Source: Pseudomonas sp. SST3 (GTDB lineage: Bacteria > Pseudomonadota > Gammaproteobacteria > Pseudomonadales > Pseudomonadaceae). From it: a DNA stretch of 64,000 bases. Shown piece after piece: positions 48,550-59,163 of the stretch (position 1 is its first letter; every line of letters begins with the position of its first letter). The stretch lies in assembly GCF_003325755.1 (NCBI RefSeq), contig NZ_QORI02000007.1:1-64000 (forward strand), written 5' to 3'. A model generated the notes under the pieces. The model searched no databases. It saw only the letters and a list, made by a program, of their open reading frames with translations, and was not told the DNA's origin. A program made the translations under genes and the position numbers.

Positions 48550-48583
48550 AAAAAAGCCGACCTGCAACCAGGTCGGCTTTTTT
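48550..48583 (+). terminator. oprI terminator
   Basis: AAAAAAGCCGACCTG-CAAC-CAGGTCGGCTTTTTT, a long perfect stem with T-runs on both strands, 12 nt after the oprI stop. Confidence 0.9.
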
Positions 48584-48624
48584 GTGGGCGGCGGAACAGC
48601 CGCCTCGCCCCTTCCGGGGGCTCT

Positions 48625-49587
48625 TCAGAAAATCGGCTCTTCCTGGTTGGCTAGTGCCTGACCCTGCTCGGCGATCTGGATCGGCAGGCCGTCTTCACCT
48701 GCGATGATCTCACGCACCATTTCCCAGTCCAGTTGCAGCACGCCAGCCGTTTCGTCACGCTTCAACAGCGTATTGACCACCACTGCATGCTTATCCATCA
48801 GCGTCATATGCTTGTCCTCGTCCTGCAGCGGCGTGTGCGCTTCCAAGTAGATTCTGCCCTGACTTACGCCGAACTTGTATGGCTCGTCGATAATTCGCAC
48901 CGCGGTTCCGACTTTAACCAACCCTGACAATTCCAAAACGTTGTGATTGAGCATGCGGAAACAACCGTGGCTGACACGCATGCCAATGCCGAACTTTTTG
49001 TTCGATCCGTGGATCAGGTAGCCGGGCAACGCCAAGGTCATCTTATAAGGACCGAGCGGGTTATCCGGTCCGGGCGGCACGACCTTTGGCAAAGGGTCCC
49101 CCTCGGCAGCGTGCTCATCTCGAATCGACTGTGGTGGATACCACGCCGGATTGTCGGTCATGGCCGTGATACGTGTATTCCCTACCGGTGACCCCCAGCC
49201 TTCGCGGCCGATTCCGAGGGGGAAGGTATGCACTACATCTTTGCCCTCCGGGTAGTAGTACAGCCGGTACTCGGCCAGGTTGATCACAATACCCTCACGC
49301 GGTCCAGGCGGCAGGATATAGCGAGTTGGCAGAATGATGTCGGTGCCCTCGCCCGGCAACCAGGGATCCACACCCGGGTTTGCCGCGATGAGTTCCAGAT
49401 AACCCAGGTCGTACGTTTCGCCCAGCGCCGCGAAAGTGTCTTCGTATTTAGCCTTGATGACCTGAATCTGCCCGACTACATCCTCGCCCTCCGGCGGGAG
49501 CGGCAACTCGAGAGCAGCGGACGGCCCAGCCAACAACAGAGCAGCGAATGACACACAGGAGGCGACTGCAGACGCACGCGAGAGCAT
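48625..49587 (-). CDS. L,D-transpeptidase (YkuD domain, LysM-like N-terminus)
   Basis: A 320-residue periplasmic enzyme with signal peptide (ASAVASCVSFAALLLAGPSA). A LysM-like stretch (LGETYDLGYLELIAANPGVD) is followed by a YkuD domain with active-site HGSNKKFGIGMRVSHGCFRM (Cys near residue 209). Such enzymes form 3-3 crosslinks in peptidoglycan or attach Lpp-type lipoproteins. Convergent with oprI, whose product ends in lysine, which supports the attachment role but does not prove it. Confidence 0.93.
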   Translation of the reverse strand: MLSRASAVASCVSFAALLLAGPSAALELPLPPEGEDVVGQIQVIKAKYEDTFAALGETYDLGYLELIAANPGVDPWLPGEGTDIILPTRYILPPGPREGIVINLAEYRLYYYPEGKDVVHTFPLGIGREGWGSPVGNTRITAMTDNPAWYPPQSIRDEHAAEGDPLPKVVPPGPDNPLGPYKMTLALPGYLIHGSNKKFGIGMRVSHGCFRMLNHNVLELSGLVKVGTAVRIIDEPYKFGVSQGRIYLEAHTPLQDEDKHMTLMDKHAVVVNTLLKRDETAGVLQLDWEMVREIIAGEDGLPIQIAEQGQALANQEEPIF

Positions 49588-49657
49588 TCAGGGGTTCCTT
49601 GGAGAATGGTGAATCGTATTGCCGGCGATTGTACTCGAAGCGACAGCAGCCGCCGAG

Positions 49658-49939
49658 CTACCAGCCACTGGCGGCAGACGGAAGGCCCTTGCGTTGCGCC
49701 CTGAGCGCCTCACGGCATATTGAACAGAGCCGGCGGTCCTTGAGCATCGGTCGCTCCAGATCCTGCCAGCGTGGCCGCGCAGGTAGAAAACCACCGCAAA
49801 GCGTGCGATCGACCTGACCGTTCAGCTCCAGTTGTCGCAGCGCCAGATGCAGACGATTTTCGCGGCAGGCGAACAGGTCGAACTGTTCGTCCGGCACGAT
49901 AAGACGATAGGCAAATAGGGTCCAGGCTGGGCGCGGCAT
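49658..49939 (-). CDS. Small conserved cysteine-containing protein
   Basis: A 93-residue hypothetical protein, MPRPAWTLFAYRLIVPDEQF, with cysteines in DRTLCGGFLP and RRLCSICREALRAQ. The CxxC near the C-terminus suggests a metal site. It is found next to tesA in Pseudomonas by my recollection. ATG 49939 follows GGAGC. Function unknown. Confidence 0.7.
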   Translation of the reverse strand: MPRPAWTLFAYRLIVPDEQFDLFACRENRLHLALRQLELNGQVDRTLCGGFLPARPRWQDLERPMLKDRRLCSICREALRAQRKGLPSAASGW

Positions 49940-49983
49940 CTGAGGCTCCGATCGAGGGGCGCGACAGTAGCCGCGCGCACGCC

Positions 49984-50589
49984 TCAAAGCAAGGGCTCGA
50001 GCACCGGCCAGACGTTATCCAGCAGCCTTTGCTGGGCACCGGCTGTAGGATGTATACGATCAGACTGCATCATGCCCTCGACCCCACCTACACCGTCGAG
50101 GAAAAACGGTACATAAGGTAGTTCCTTCTCCTCAGCGAGGGAGTCGAACACCTGGGCAAAAGCCGTGGTGTAGCGCTGCCCCAGGTTGGGTGGCAACCGC
50201 ATGCCAAGCAACAGGACCTCAGCGCCTGCCTCCCGTGACTGTTCAACCATCGCAGCAAGATTCTGCTTCAAGTGAGCAGGCGGCTGGCCACGCAGACCGT
50301 CATTGCCCCCCAGCTCAAGTATCACCACCTCCGGCTCATGCTCCGCAAGCAAAGTGGGTAGCCTGGCGAGCCCGCCGGCGCTGGTGTCACCGCTGATCGA
50401 GGCATTCACCACACGATAATCCGCCGCTTCTGTATCAAGGCGTTGCTGAAGCATGTGTACCCACCCCTGGCTGGTTTCCAGCCCAAAAGCGGCACTGATA
50501 CTATCCCCGACCACCAGCACCGTTCCCGCCAAGGCTCCCTGAGCCCAGCACAGCAGTACCAGGACTCCACTTCTCAGCCAATTTCGCAT
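49984..50589 (-). CDS. tesA: Multifunctional lysophospholipase/thioesterase/arylesterase
   Basis: A 201-residue periplasmic GDSL (SGNH) hydrolase. Signal peptide LVLLCWAQGALA; block I VVGDSISAAFG (Ser30), Gly in ASISGDTSAGG, GGND block, and DRIHP (Asp-x-x-His). It hydrolyses acyl-CoA and other esters. ATG 50589 follows GGAG. It is divergent from the ABC gene at 50600 with only 10 bp between the start codons. Confidence 0.95.
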   Translation of the reverse strand: MRNWLRSGVLVLLCWAQGALAGTVLVVGDSISAAFGLETSQGWVHMLQQRLDTEAADYRVVNASISGDTSAGGLARLPTLLAEHEPEVVILELGGNDGLRGQPPAHLKQNLAAMVEQSREAGAEVLLLGMRLPPNLGQRYTTAFAQVFDSLAEEKELPYVPFFLDGVGGVEGMMQSDRIHPTAGAQQRLLDNVWPVLEPLL

Positions 50590-50599
50590 CGGAATCTCC

Positions 50600-51286
50600 A
50601 TGAGCGCCAGCATTCTCTACGCCCGGAACCTTAGCAAAGCGGTACCCAGCGCGGAAGGCGAGCTGGCGATACTCGACGATGTGTCCCTTAGCGTGAACAA
50701 GGGCGAGAGCCTAGCGATCATCGGAACGTCCGGTTCCGGAAAATCGACACTGCTCGGCCTGTTGGCCGGCCTGGATCTGCCCAGCTCGGGCGAGGTGCAC
50801 CTCGCCGGCCATCTGCTCGGAGATCTGGACGAAGACCAGCGCGCCAGGGTGCGGGCCGAGCATGTCGGCTTCGTCTTTCAATCGTTCCAACTGCTCGACA
50901 GCCTCAACGCCCTGGAGAACGTCATGCTGCCCCTCGAGTTGCATGGTCGCCGTGACGCTCAGGCGAAAGCCACCGAGCTGCTCGGACGAGTCGGTCTGGG
51001 CGCTCGCCTGCATCACTATCCGAGACAACTATCGGGCGGCGAGCAACAACGCGTCGCCGTCGCCCGCGCGTTCGCCGCCGAACCCGAAGTATTGTTCGCC
51101 GATGAGCCCACCGGCAATCTCGATAGCCACACCGGCGCGAACATCACCGAGCTGCTCTTCGAACTGAACCGGGAGCGCGGCACCACCCTGGTGCTGGTCA
51201 CACACGATGAGCGATTGGCGCAGCGCTGCCAGCACCTGCTTCGCCTGGAAGGTGGACGCCAACTTCGTGATGAGCAGACCCGATGA
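50600..51286 (+). CDS. ABC transporter ATPase (YbbA/LolD-type)
   Basis: A 228-residue ATPase: Walker A GTSGSGKST near residue 42, signature LSGGEQQRVAVARA, Walker B EVLFADEPTGNLD, H-loop LVTHDE. It pairs with the FtsX-like permease, whose start overlaps its stop by 4 nt. Homologues export or extract envelope molecules; the substrate of YbbAP is not known. Neighbour tesA is divergent, an arrangement conserved widely. Confidence 0.92.
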   Translation: MSASILYARNLSKAVPSAEGELAILDDVSLSVNKGESLAIIGTSGSGKSTLLGLLAGLDLPSSGEVHLAGHLLGDLDEDQRARVRAEHVGFVFQSFQLLDSLNALENVMLPLELHGRRDAQAKATELLGRVGLGARLHHYPRQLSGGEQQRVAVARAFAAEPEVLFADEPTGNLDSHTGANITELLFELNRERGTTLVLVTHDERLAQRCQHLLRLEGGRQLRDEQTR

Positions 51287-53784
51287 AGCGCGTGCCCTTC
51301 TGCCGCCTGGCTGCGCTGGCGCTACGTCAGCTATTGCGGGACGCCCGAGGCGGCGAGCTTCGCGTACTGTTCGGCGCGCTGCTGATCGCCGTCGCGGCAA
51401 GCACGGCCATTGGCTATTTCGGTGCACGCCTGAACGATGCCATGTTGCTGCGTGCCACGGAGTTCCTCGGTGCCGATCTGGTATTACGTGGCAGCGCACC
51501 TGCTGCGTCCGAACAGATCGAGGCAGGCTCTCGACTGCAACTCGACCATGCTCGGGTGGTGGAATTCTCCAGTGTCGTCGCGACCGACGACAATCTCCAG
51601 CTGACCAGTGTCAAGGCAGCCGACGACCAATACCCGCTGCGCGGTGAGTTGCGCAGCGCGGCCGCGCCATATCAGCCCGAGCAGCCCGGTCCAGGCCCGC
51701 AACCCGGTGAAGCCTGGGCCGAAGCGCGCCTGTTCGCCGCACTCGACCTGCAAATAGGCGATCACATCGAGGTGGGCAACAAGCAGCTGCAGTTGACCCG
51801 CGTGCTGACTTACGAACCCGATCGTGTAGGCGATTTTTACAGCCTGACGCCACGCGTACTGATGCACCTCGACGACCTTGATGCCACTGGCGTGGTGCAG
51901 CCCGGCAGCCGCGTGCGCTATCGCGAACTCTGGCGTGGCTCGACCGAACAGCTGCAAGCCTACGAAGAGACCATCAAACCCGACCTGCAACCGCATCAGC
52001 GCATCGAAACCGCTAAAGATGGTAACCGTCAGATCGGCGGTGCCCTTGGGCGTGCCGAGCGCTATCTCAACCTGGCCAGCCTGGCGGCGGTACTCCTTGC
52101 GGGCGTCGCGGTAGCGCTTTCGGCGGCACGTTTTGCCGCGCGCCGCTTCGACGCCAGCGCCCTGCTGCGCTGTCTTGGGCTGTCACGACGCGAGGCGTTG
52201 ACGCTCTATGCCTTGCAGCTCGGCTATCTTGGCGTAGCGGCCAGTGCAGCAGGCGCTTTGCTGGGCTGGGCCGCGCAACATGGATTGTTTTTTCTGCTGC
52301 GCGATCTAGTGGTCAGCGAAGTCCCGCCCGCGACCCTCTGGCCCGCCCTGGCAGGCATCGCCACTGGGATGGTCGCGTTGGCCGGTTTCGCCTTGCCGCC
52401 GCTGGCCGCTCTGGGTCGTGTGCCGCCACTGCGGGTGCTGCGCCGAGATATTCTGCCGGTCCCACCGAGCACCTGGCTGGTGTACGGCGCAGCGATCGGC
52501 GCGCTTGGCCTGATCATGTGGCGCCTGAGCCTGGACTTGAAAATAACCCTCGCGTTGCTGGGTGGCGGTCTGCTTGCCACCGTCGTCCTCGGTGGCTTGT
52601 TATTGCTGGCGCTAAGCGGACTGCGTCGGGCGCTTTCTGGCGCGTCTCTAGCATGGCGCCTGGGCCTCGGGCAGCTACTCCGTCACCCGCTGGCCGCGGC
52701 TGGCCAATCACTGGCCTTCGGTCTGATATTGCTGGCGATGGCGCTGATCGCACTGCTGCGCGGCGAGCTGCTCGATACCTGGCAGAATCAGCTGCCGGAC
52801 GATGCGCCCAACCATTTCGTGCTCAACGTTTTGCCCGCTGATAGGGATGCGTTCGCCCAACGTATCGAGGCGCTGTCGGATCATGCCGCGCCGCTGTACC
52901 CGGTCGTACCGGGTCGCCTGGTGGCAATCAACGGCGAGCCGGTGCGTCAGTTGGTAAGCAAGGACAGCCAGGGCGAGCGCGCAATACGCCGCGATCTTAG
53001 CCTGACCTGGGCACGCGATCTGCCTTCCGATAATCGCCTGAGCGCCGGTCATTGGTGGGACGGCGAACGGAGCGAGCTACCCGGCGTGTCGGTGGAAGCC
53101 GAACTGGCCGAGAGCCTTCAGGTCGAGCTGGGCGATCGGCTCAGCTTCACGGTCGGCGGGCTCACCCGCGATGTCAGCGTAACCAGCCTGCGCGAAGTGA
53201 ACTGGGACAATTTCCAGCCGAATTTCTACATGATTTTCGAGCCGGAAACGCTACGTGACGTGCCCACCACCTATATGACCAGCTTCCACCTATCGGCCGG
53301 AAAGGATCGCGAACTGGTGCAGCTGGCCCGGGATTTCCCCTCCGCGACGATCCTCCAGGTCGAGGCCTTGCTCAGTCAGTTACGCAGCATCCTCGCGCAG
53401 GTCTCTCTGGCGGTGGAATACGTGCTGATGTTCATCCTCGCCGCTGGCCTGGCCGTGCTGTTCGCCGGGCTTCAGGCCACGCTCGACGAGCGCATCCGCC
53501 AAGGCGCTCTGTTGCGGGCGCTGGGCGCGAAGCGCAGCCTGCTGCTCAAGGCCAGGCGCGCCGAGTTCGGCGTGCTCGGTGCGACCAGCGGCTTGCTGGC
53601 CACTCTAGGCTGCGAACTGGTCAGCGCCCTGCTCTATCACTTCGCGTTCGACTTGCGCTGGCAGCCGCACCCCTGGCTGCTGATCCTACCAGTGATTGGT
53701 GCGTTGCTGGTCGGGGCTGCCGGCGTGATCGGCACCCGCCGCGCCTTGAACGCCAGCCCGCTTAATGTGCTTCGTGAGAACTGA
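51283..53784 (+). CDS. FtsX-like permease (YbbP-type)
   Basis: An 833-residue membrane protein with two FtsX-type permease domains: an N-terminal helix (LFGALLIAVAASTAIGYFGA), a long periplasmic region, four or more helices around 260-480 (LAAVLLAGVAVALSAARFAA), a second periplasmic domain (about 500-680), and C-terminal helices (VLMFILAAGLAVLFAGLQAT). It works with the overlapping ATPase gene. Start ATG 51283 is translationally coupled (ATGA). Substrate not known. Confidence 0.92.
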   Translation: MKRVPFCRLAALALRQLLRDARGGELRVLFGALLIAVAASTAIGYFGARLNDAMLLRATEFLGADLVLRGSAPAASEQIEAGSRLQLDHARVVEFSSVVATDDNLQLTSVKAADDQYPLRGELRSAAAPYQPEQPGPGPQPGEAWAEARLFAALDLQIGDHIEVGNKQLQLTRVLTYEPDRVGDFYSLTPRVLMHLDDLDATGVVQPGSRVRYRELWRGSTEQLQAYEETIKPDLQPHQRIETAKDGNRQIGGALGRAERYLNLASLAAVLLAGVAVALSAARFAARRFDASALLRCLGLSRREALTLYALQLGYLGVAASAAGALLGWAAQHGLFFLLRDLVVSEVPPATLWPALAGIATGMVALAGFALPPLAALGRVPPLRVLRRDILPVPPSTWLVYGAAIGALGLIMWRLSLDLKITLALLGGGLLATVVLGGLLLLALSGLRRALSGASLAWRLGLGQLLRHPLAAAGQSLAFGLILLAMALIALLRGELLDTWQNQLPDDAPNHFVLNVLPADRDAFAQRIEALSDHAAPLYPVVPGRLVAINGEPVRQLVSKDSQGERAIRRDLSLTWARDLPSDNRLSAGHWWDGERSELPGVSVEAELAESLQVELGDRLSFTVGGLTRDVSVTSLREVNWDNFQPNFYMIFEPETLRDVPTTYMTSFHLSAGKDRELVQLARDFPSATILQVEALLSQLRSILAQVSLAVEYVLMFILAAGLAVLFAGLQATLDERIRQGALLRALGAKRSLLLKARRAEFGVLGATSGLLATLGCELVSALLYHFAFDLRWQPHPWLLILPVIGALLVGAAGVIGTRRALNASPLNVLREN

Positions 53785-53843
53785 CAACAAATGGAGACGA
53801 GAGCTTCTAGAATGTGCGACTCCTTGTCTGACCCGGATCATCC

Positions 53844-54341
53844 ATGAGCCGCTATCGCCCCCCACGCCCCGCCGGTACTCCCTTGATCACCCCTGAGGGC
53901 GAAGCGCGGCTGCGCACCGAGCTGCACGAGCTTTGGCATGTCAGGCGGCCGCAGGTCACGCAATCGGTCAGCGAAGCAGCAGCGCAAGGCGATCGCTCCG
54001 AAAATGCCGAATACACCTACGGCAAGAAAATGCTGCGGGAAATCGACAGCCGAGTGCGCTTTCTTACCAAGCGTCTGGAGAAGCTGAAGGTCGTCAGCGA
54101 CAAACCGAGCGATCCGGGCAAGGTTTACTTTGGCGCCTGGGTGACGGTGGAAGACGAGGATGGCGAGCAAGCCCGCTATCGCATCGTCGGGCCGGACGAG
54201 CTGGATTTGCGCCAAGGCCTGATCAGCATCGATTCGCCACTCGCCAGAGCGTTGGTGGGCAAACCGCTTGACGCTGAGGTACAGGTTCAAACGCCTACCG
54301 GCGCCAAGCTCTGGTATATCGTTGCCATCGACTATCCGTGA
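53844..54341 (+). CDS. greB: Transcription elongation factor GreB
   Basis: A 165-residue factor that rescues backtracked RNA polymerase. N-terminal coiled coil with the acidic tip, [20 protein letters not shown], and the C-terminal FKBP-like domain ([20 protein letters not shown], then [10 protein letters not shown]). ATG 53844 ([14 protein letters not shown]) is chosen; an in-frame start at 53838 adds two residues. Confidence 0.97.
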   Translation: MSRYRPPRPAGTPLITPEGEARLRTELHELWHVRRPQVTQSVSEAAAQGDRSENAEYTYGKKMLREIDSRVRFLTKRLEKLKVVSDKPSDPGKVYFGAWVTVEDEDGEQARYRIVGPDELDLRQGLISIDSPLARALVGKPLDAEVQVQTPTGAKLWYIVAIDYP

Positions 54342-55581
<1,240 letters not shown>

Positions 55582-55629
55582 GACGCGCCGGGGGCCAACC
55601 GGCCCCGGCCCTGACCACAAGGCATATCG

Positions 55630-56652
55630 ATGAAAAAACTCGCTGCCCTGCTTCTGCTGAGCGTTACCGTTGGCGTCGCTATTCACTGGCGTGAGCCATT
55701 CGGACCGGTACAGCCCCGCGCGCATACGACCATAGCCCCGACGTTCACTACGGAACTGCCTGTAGATCAGACGCCGGTTCGTCCTTTAGCCGTACAACCC
55801 TCGCCCACCGAGACGATCCGGCGCCTGCCGCCCTCTTTCACCGGCACCCAGGTCGACGGTCAGCTTCGCGCCGACTCCCTGGGCAGGCTAATCATCGAGC
55901 GCGACATCCGTCGCGTCTTCGATTACTTCCTGGCCTCGATTGGCGAGGAGCCGATCGAGGCAAGCGTCACCCGCCTGCGCCGCTATATCCAGGCGCAACT
56001 TCCTCAGCCCGGAGCGGACCAGGCATTGCGGCTGCTGGGCCAGTATCTGGATTACAAACGTCAGCTACTGGTACTCGAAGAGCAACACGCGCAGCGGGCC
56101 GATCTGGATGCCATGCGCGAGCGGCTGCGCGCAGCTCGGCAGCTGCGCGCCGGGACATTTGATGAAGAGACACACGAGGCATTCTTTGCGCTGGAGGAAG
56201 CGGCCGACAGCTTCACGCTGGAAAGATTGGCGATTCGACGCAACCCAACCCTCAATGCAGCGGCGAAGGGGGCAGCTATCGACAGGCTGCAGGACAGCCT
56301 GCCGCCCGAACTGCGGGACGGAATTGTGATACAGCTGCAGTCCCAACTACGCGAGCAGACACAGGTGCTGCAGTCCAGCGGCGGCTCGCCGACCGACTTG
56401 CGTCAGCTACGCCAGCAACTGGTTGGCAACGCTGCCACCGCTCGCCTGGAACGGCTCGATCTGAAACGACAGGAATGGCAGAAGCGGCTGGCGGTCTATC
56501 GCCAGGAAAAGAAACGCATCGAAAGCAGCCGGGGTCTTGGCGACGCTGACAAGCGTGCGGCTATCGCTCGATTGGCGGCGGAACACTTCGACGAGAACGA
56601 GCGCTGGCGCCTGGATGCAGCCGAACGGCGACTCATCATGGAGAACGGCTAA
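55630..56652 (+). CDS. lifO: Lipase-specific foldase (lipase chaperone)
   Basis: A 340-residue inner-membrane-anchored periplasmic chaperone needed for LipA folding. N-terminal anchor helix (LAALLLLSVTVGVAI), a Pro-rich variable linker to about 70, and the conserved Lif motif RRVFDYFLASIGEEP near residues 97-111, followed by an all-helical body. Gene order lipA-lif is standard. It ends 4 bp from the convergent mltF gene. Confidence 0.95.
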   Translation: MKKLAALLLLSVTVGVAIHWREPFGPVQPRAHTTIAPTFTTELPVDQTPVRPLAVQPSPTETIRRLPPSFTGTQVDGQLRADSLGRLIIERDIRRVFDYFLASIGEEPIEASVTRLRRYIQAQLPQPGADQALRLLGQYLDYKRQLLVLEEQHAQRADLDAMRERLRAARQLRAGTFDEETHEAFFALEEAADSFTLERLAIRRNPTLNAAAKGAAIDRLQDSLPPELRDGIVIQLQSQLREQTQVLQSSGGSPTDLRQLRQQLVGNAATARLERLDLKRQEWQKRLAVYRQEKKRIESSRGLGDADKRAAIARLAAEHFDENERWRLDAAERRLIMENG

Positions 56653-56656
56653 GCGG

Positions 56657-58066
56657 TCAATTGGCCGCGCTCTGCGGCCCGCCTTCCAGCAAGTAGCGTT
56701 CACGGGTGTAGGCCAGGTAATACTTGTTGACCGCATTAACGTAGCTGACCACGCCCATGCCCATGGTCGCCATGGCGACACGTTCAACCTGGAAAAACCA
56801 CTGATCCGGATTGAGACCGAGGCGACGGGCCTCCGCACGCATACTCTGAACCCGCTGCGGGCCCATGTTGTAGGCAGCGAGGACGAACGCCATGCGTTCA
56901 CGCTCATTCAGTCTGGGACTGGAAAAGAATTTGCGACGGATGCTGGCCAGATACATCGCGCTGGCCTGCACATTGTTGTCCAGCTTGCCGATGTCAGTTA
57001 CGCCCAAGCTGCGAGCAGTGGCGGGAGTTACCTGCATCAGTCCGGTGGCCCCGGAAGCGCCGCGAGCCGCCGGATTGAGGGTCGACTCCTTGAACGCCAA
57101 CGCGGCTAGGTTCAGCCAATCGATATCCTGCTGCTTAGCATGCCGCTGTAGGGTTGGCCGTACGTTTTCAAGCCGCTGGCGTCCGATCCGGTCGAGCGGA
57201 TACTGCACTCGATAGAGCCGCCGATAGACTCGAACGAACGCAGCGTCTTGGTTGTCCGGCGAATTGTAGCCGTGAAGAAAGCGATCAACGCTGGCACGCA
57301 ACATGCTCGCCTCCTTTCGCAGAAACCAATGCATGTCGGCCCGCTTGCCCAGCGTCAGCTGGGATTCGATACGCAGCTTGGGCAACACCTTCGCCCAGCG
57401 TTCGGCAATGGTCTGCTCAACAACCGTAGCCGGATAAACTCCGGCCTGCACCATTTCCAGCACATCCTCCACTGCAAGCGTCGGATCCACCCACTCGATG
57501 GAAATCGGAGCACGCCCGGCCTGCATCAACTGCTGATTAATGCCTTCCAGAGCAGGCCCTGCCGCACTGCCAGCCGACAACGCCAAACTACGCCCCGATA
57601 ATTGCTCGAAGCTTTTGTAACGATGGTTGCCCTGGCGGCTGACCAGCACCATCGGCACCTTATCGACGACGGCCCGGCTGCGACTGACTCGGCGCATCGC
57701 ACCCAACTCCAAAAGCTCTCCCGGCGCCACCAGATCACCCTCGCCTCGTTGCAGCGCGCCAAGCAGCTGATCTTTGGCCTTGGGAATGATTTCCAACGTG
57801 ATCTGAGGTCCTTTCGAACCCCGATTGAGAAACTGCTCGAACGCACGCAGACGCACATATTCCACGCCGATGGCTTCACCCTTGACCTCGCCTGAGCTAT
57901 TGCGGCTCTGGTTGATCAGCACGCGAAGCACCCCACTGCGGCGAATCTCCGCGAGATCGCGTACCGTATCCACCGGCTGCCATGCCTGGGGGCCCATTAC
58001 TCGCGCGACCACCGGCCACGGCGCGAGCACCAACAGACACAACAGCAGTGGTAATAGTCGGATCAT
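56657..58066 (-). CDS. mltF: Membrane-bound lytic murein transglycosylase F
   Basis: A 469-residue enzyme that cleaves peptidoglycan to anhydromuramoyl products. Signal segment LLPLLLCLLVLAPWPVVA; an N-terminal periplasmic substrate-binding-protein-like regulatory domain (about 45-280) and a C-terminal SLT domain. The catalytic Glu lies in AFKESTLNPAARGASGATG, with GLMQVTPATA and AYNMGPQRV following. Convergent with the foldase gene. Confidence 0.93.
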   Translation of the reverse strand: MIRLLPLLLCLLVLAPWPVVARVMGPQAWQPVDTVRDLAEIRRSGVLRVLINQSRNSSGEVKGEAIGVEYVRLRAFEQFLNRGSKGPQITLEIIPKAKDQLLGALQRGEGDLVAPGELLELGAMRRVSRSRAVVDKVPMVLVSRQGNHRYKSFEQLSGRSLALSAGSAAGPALEGINQQLMQAGRAPISIEWVDPTLAVEDVLEMVQAGVYPATVVEQTIAERWAKVLPKLRIESQLTLGKRADMHWFLRKEASMLRASVDRFLHGYNSPDNQDAAFVRVYRRLYRVQYPLDRIGRQRLENVRPTLQRHAKQQDIDWLNLAALAFKESTLNPAARGASGATGLMQVTPATARSLGVTDIGKLDNNVQASAMYLASIRRKFFSSPRLNERERMAFVLAAYNMGPQRVQSMRAEARRLGLNPDQWFFQVERVAMATMGMGVVSYVNAVNKYYLAYTRERYLLEGGPQSAAN

Positions 58067-58243
58067 TACAGCGTATCGACTCGAACGGGGCAGTATACAG
58101 CGCGGCAGGCTACCGCGCGGCGGCGAAGATTCTCACAGCGGAGGCTTAGTCGCCAGCGTCACCTGTCTAAAAACATGAGCTATCTGTTTCAACTGATTGA
58201 TTAATATAGTTATATTGTTTTGATTTATAAGCGAGGCAGTTCC

Positions 58244-59065
58244 ATGCAGCTTGTCGACATCGGCGTCAATCTGACCCACCCGACCTTCGCCCGCGATCCG
58301 CGAGTCGTGTTGAATCGAGCCTATGCGGCGGGCGTGACGCAGCTGGTGCTGACGGGTACCAGCCTCGCCGAGAGCGAGGCAGCATTGGGCCTCTGCCGGG
58401 AGCTGGATGAAAGTCGGCAGCGCCTGTTTTGCACGGCGGGGATCCACCCCCATGACGCGAGTCAATGGACGTCGGAAACCGCATCCCAGCTGAAAGGTCT
58501 GCTCGCCGAACCCGAGGTGCGCGCCGTCGGCGAGTGCGGGCTGGACTTCAATCGGGACCTATCCCCTCGCTCACAGCAGGAACGGGTGCTGGAGGAGCAC
58601 CTGCAACTGGCGGTGGAAACCGGCCTGCCACTGTTCCTTCACGAGCGCGACGCCGACCAGCGCCTGGCGGCGATCCTTCGGCCTTTCCGTGACCAGCTCA
58701 GCGCCGCGGTGGTGCACTGTTTTACCGGGGAGAAACGAGCTCTATACGCCTTTATGGATCTTGACCTGCATATCGGCATCACCGGCTGGATCTGCGATGA
58801 GCGACGTGGCACGCACCTGCATCCGCTGGTGCGCGAGATTTCTGCCTCGCGATTGATGCTCGAGAGCGACGCGCCCTACCTGCTTCCCCGTACATTACGG
58901 CCCAAGCCCAAAGGCGGTCAGAACGAGCCGGCCTTCCTCCCTGAGATCTTGCGCGAGGTGGCGCGCCATCGCGGCGTGAACGAGGAGGAGTTGGCTGCTT
59001 CCACCACCGCCTGTGCCCAGCGGTTCTTCGGCATCGCACCGCTGGAACAACCGGAACAGCGCTAA
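58244..59065 (+). CDS. TatD-family metal-dependent hydrolase
   Basis: A 273-residue amidohydrolase-fold nuclease/hydrolase. Metal ligands: N-terminal DIGVNLTHP (the HxH of many members is less obvious here), [39 protein letters not shown]. TatD of E. coli has 3'-5' exonuclease and D-aminoacyl-tRNA-type activities, so the biological role here is open. ATG 58244 follows GAGGC; an AT-rich promoter region (58190-58230) precedes it. Confidence 0.9.
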   Translation: MQLVDIGVNLTHPTFARDPRVVLNRAYAAGVTQLVLTGTSLAESEAALGLCRELDESRQRLFCTAGIHPHDASQWTSETASQLKGLLAEPEVRAVGECGLDFNRDLSPRSQQERVLEEHLQLAVETGLPLFLHERDADQRLAAILRPFRDQLSAAVVHCFTGEKRALYAFMDLDLHIGITGWICDERRGTHLHPLVREISASRLMLESDAPYLLPRTLRPKPKGGQNEPAFLPEILREVARHRGVNEEELAASTTACAQRFFGIAPLEQPEQR

Positions 59066-59163
59066 AGCCTTGCAGATCCCTGCCGTTAATAGAACTGGAT
59101 CACGGAAAGCACCGATGCCTATCCGCGCCGGTCCTCTTAGCCATTCACACAAGAAGTGCACTC

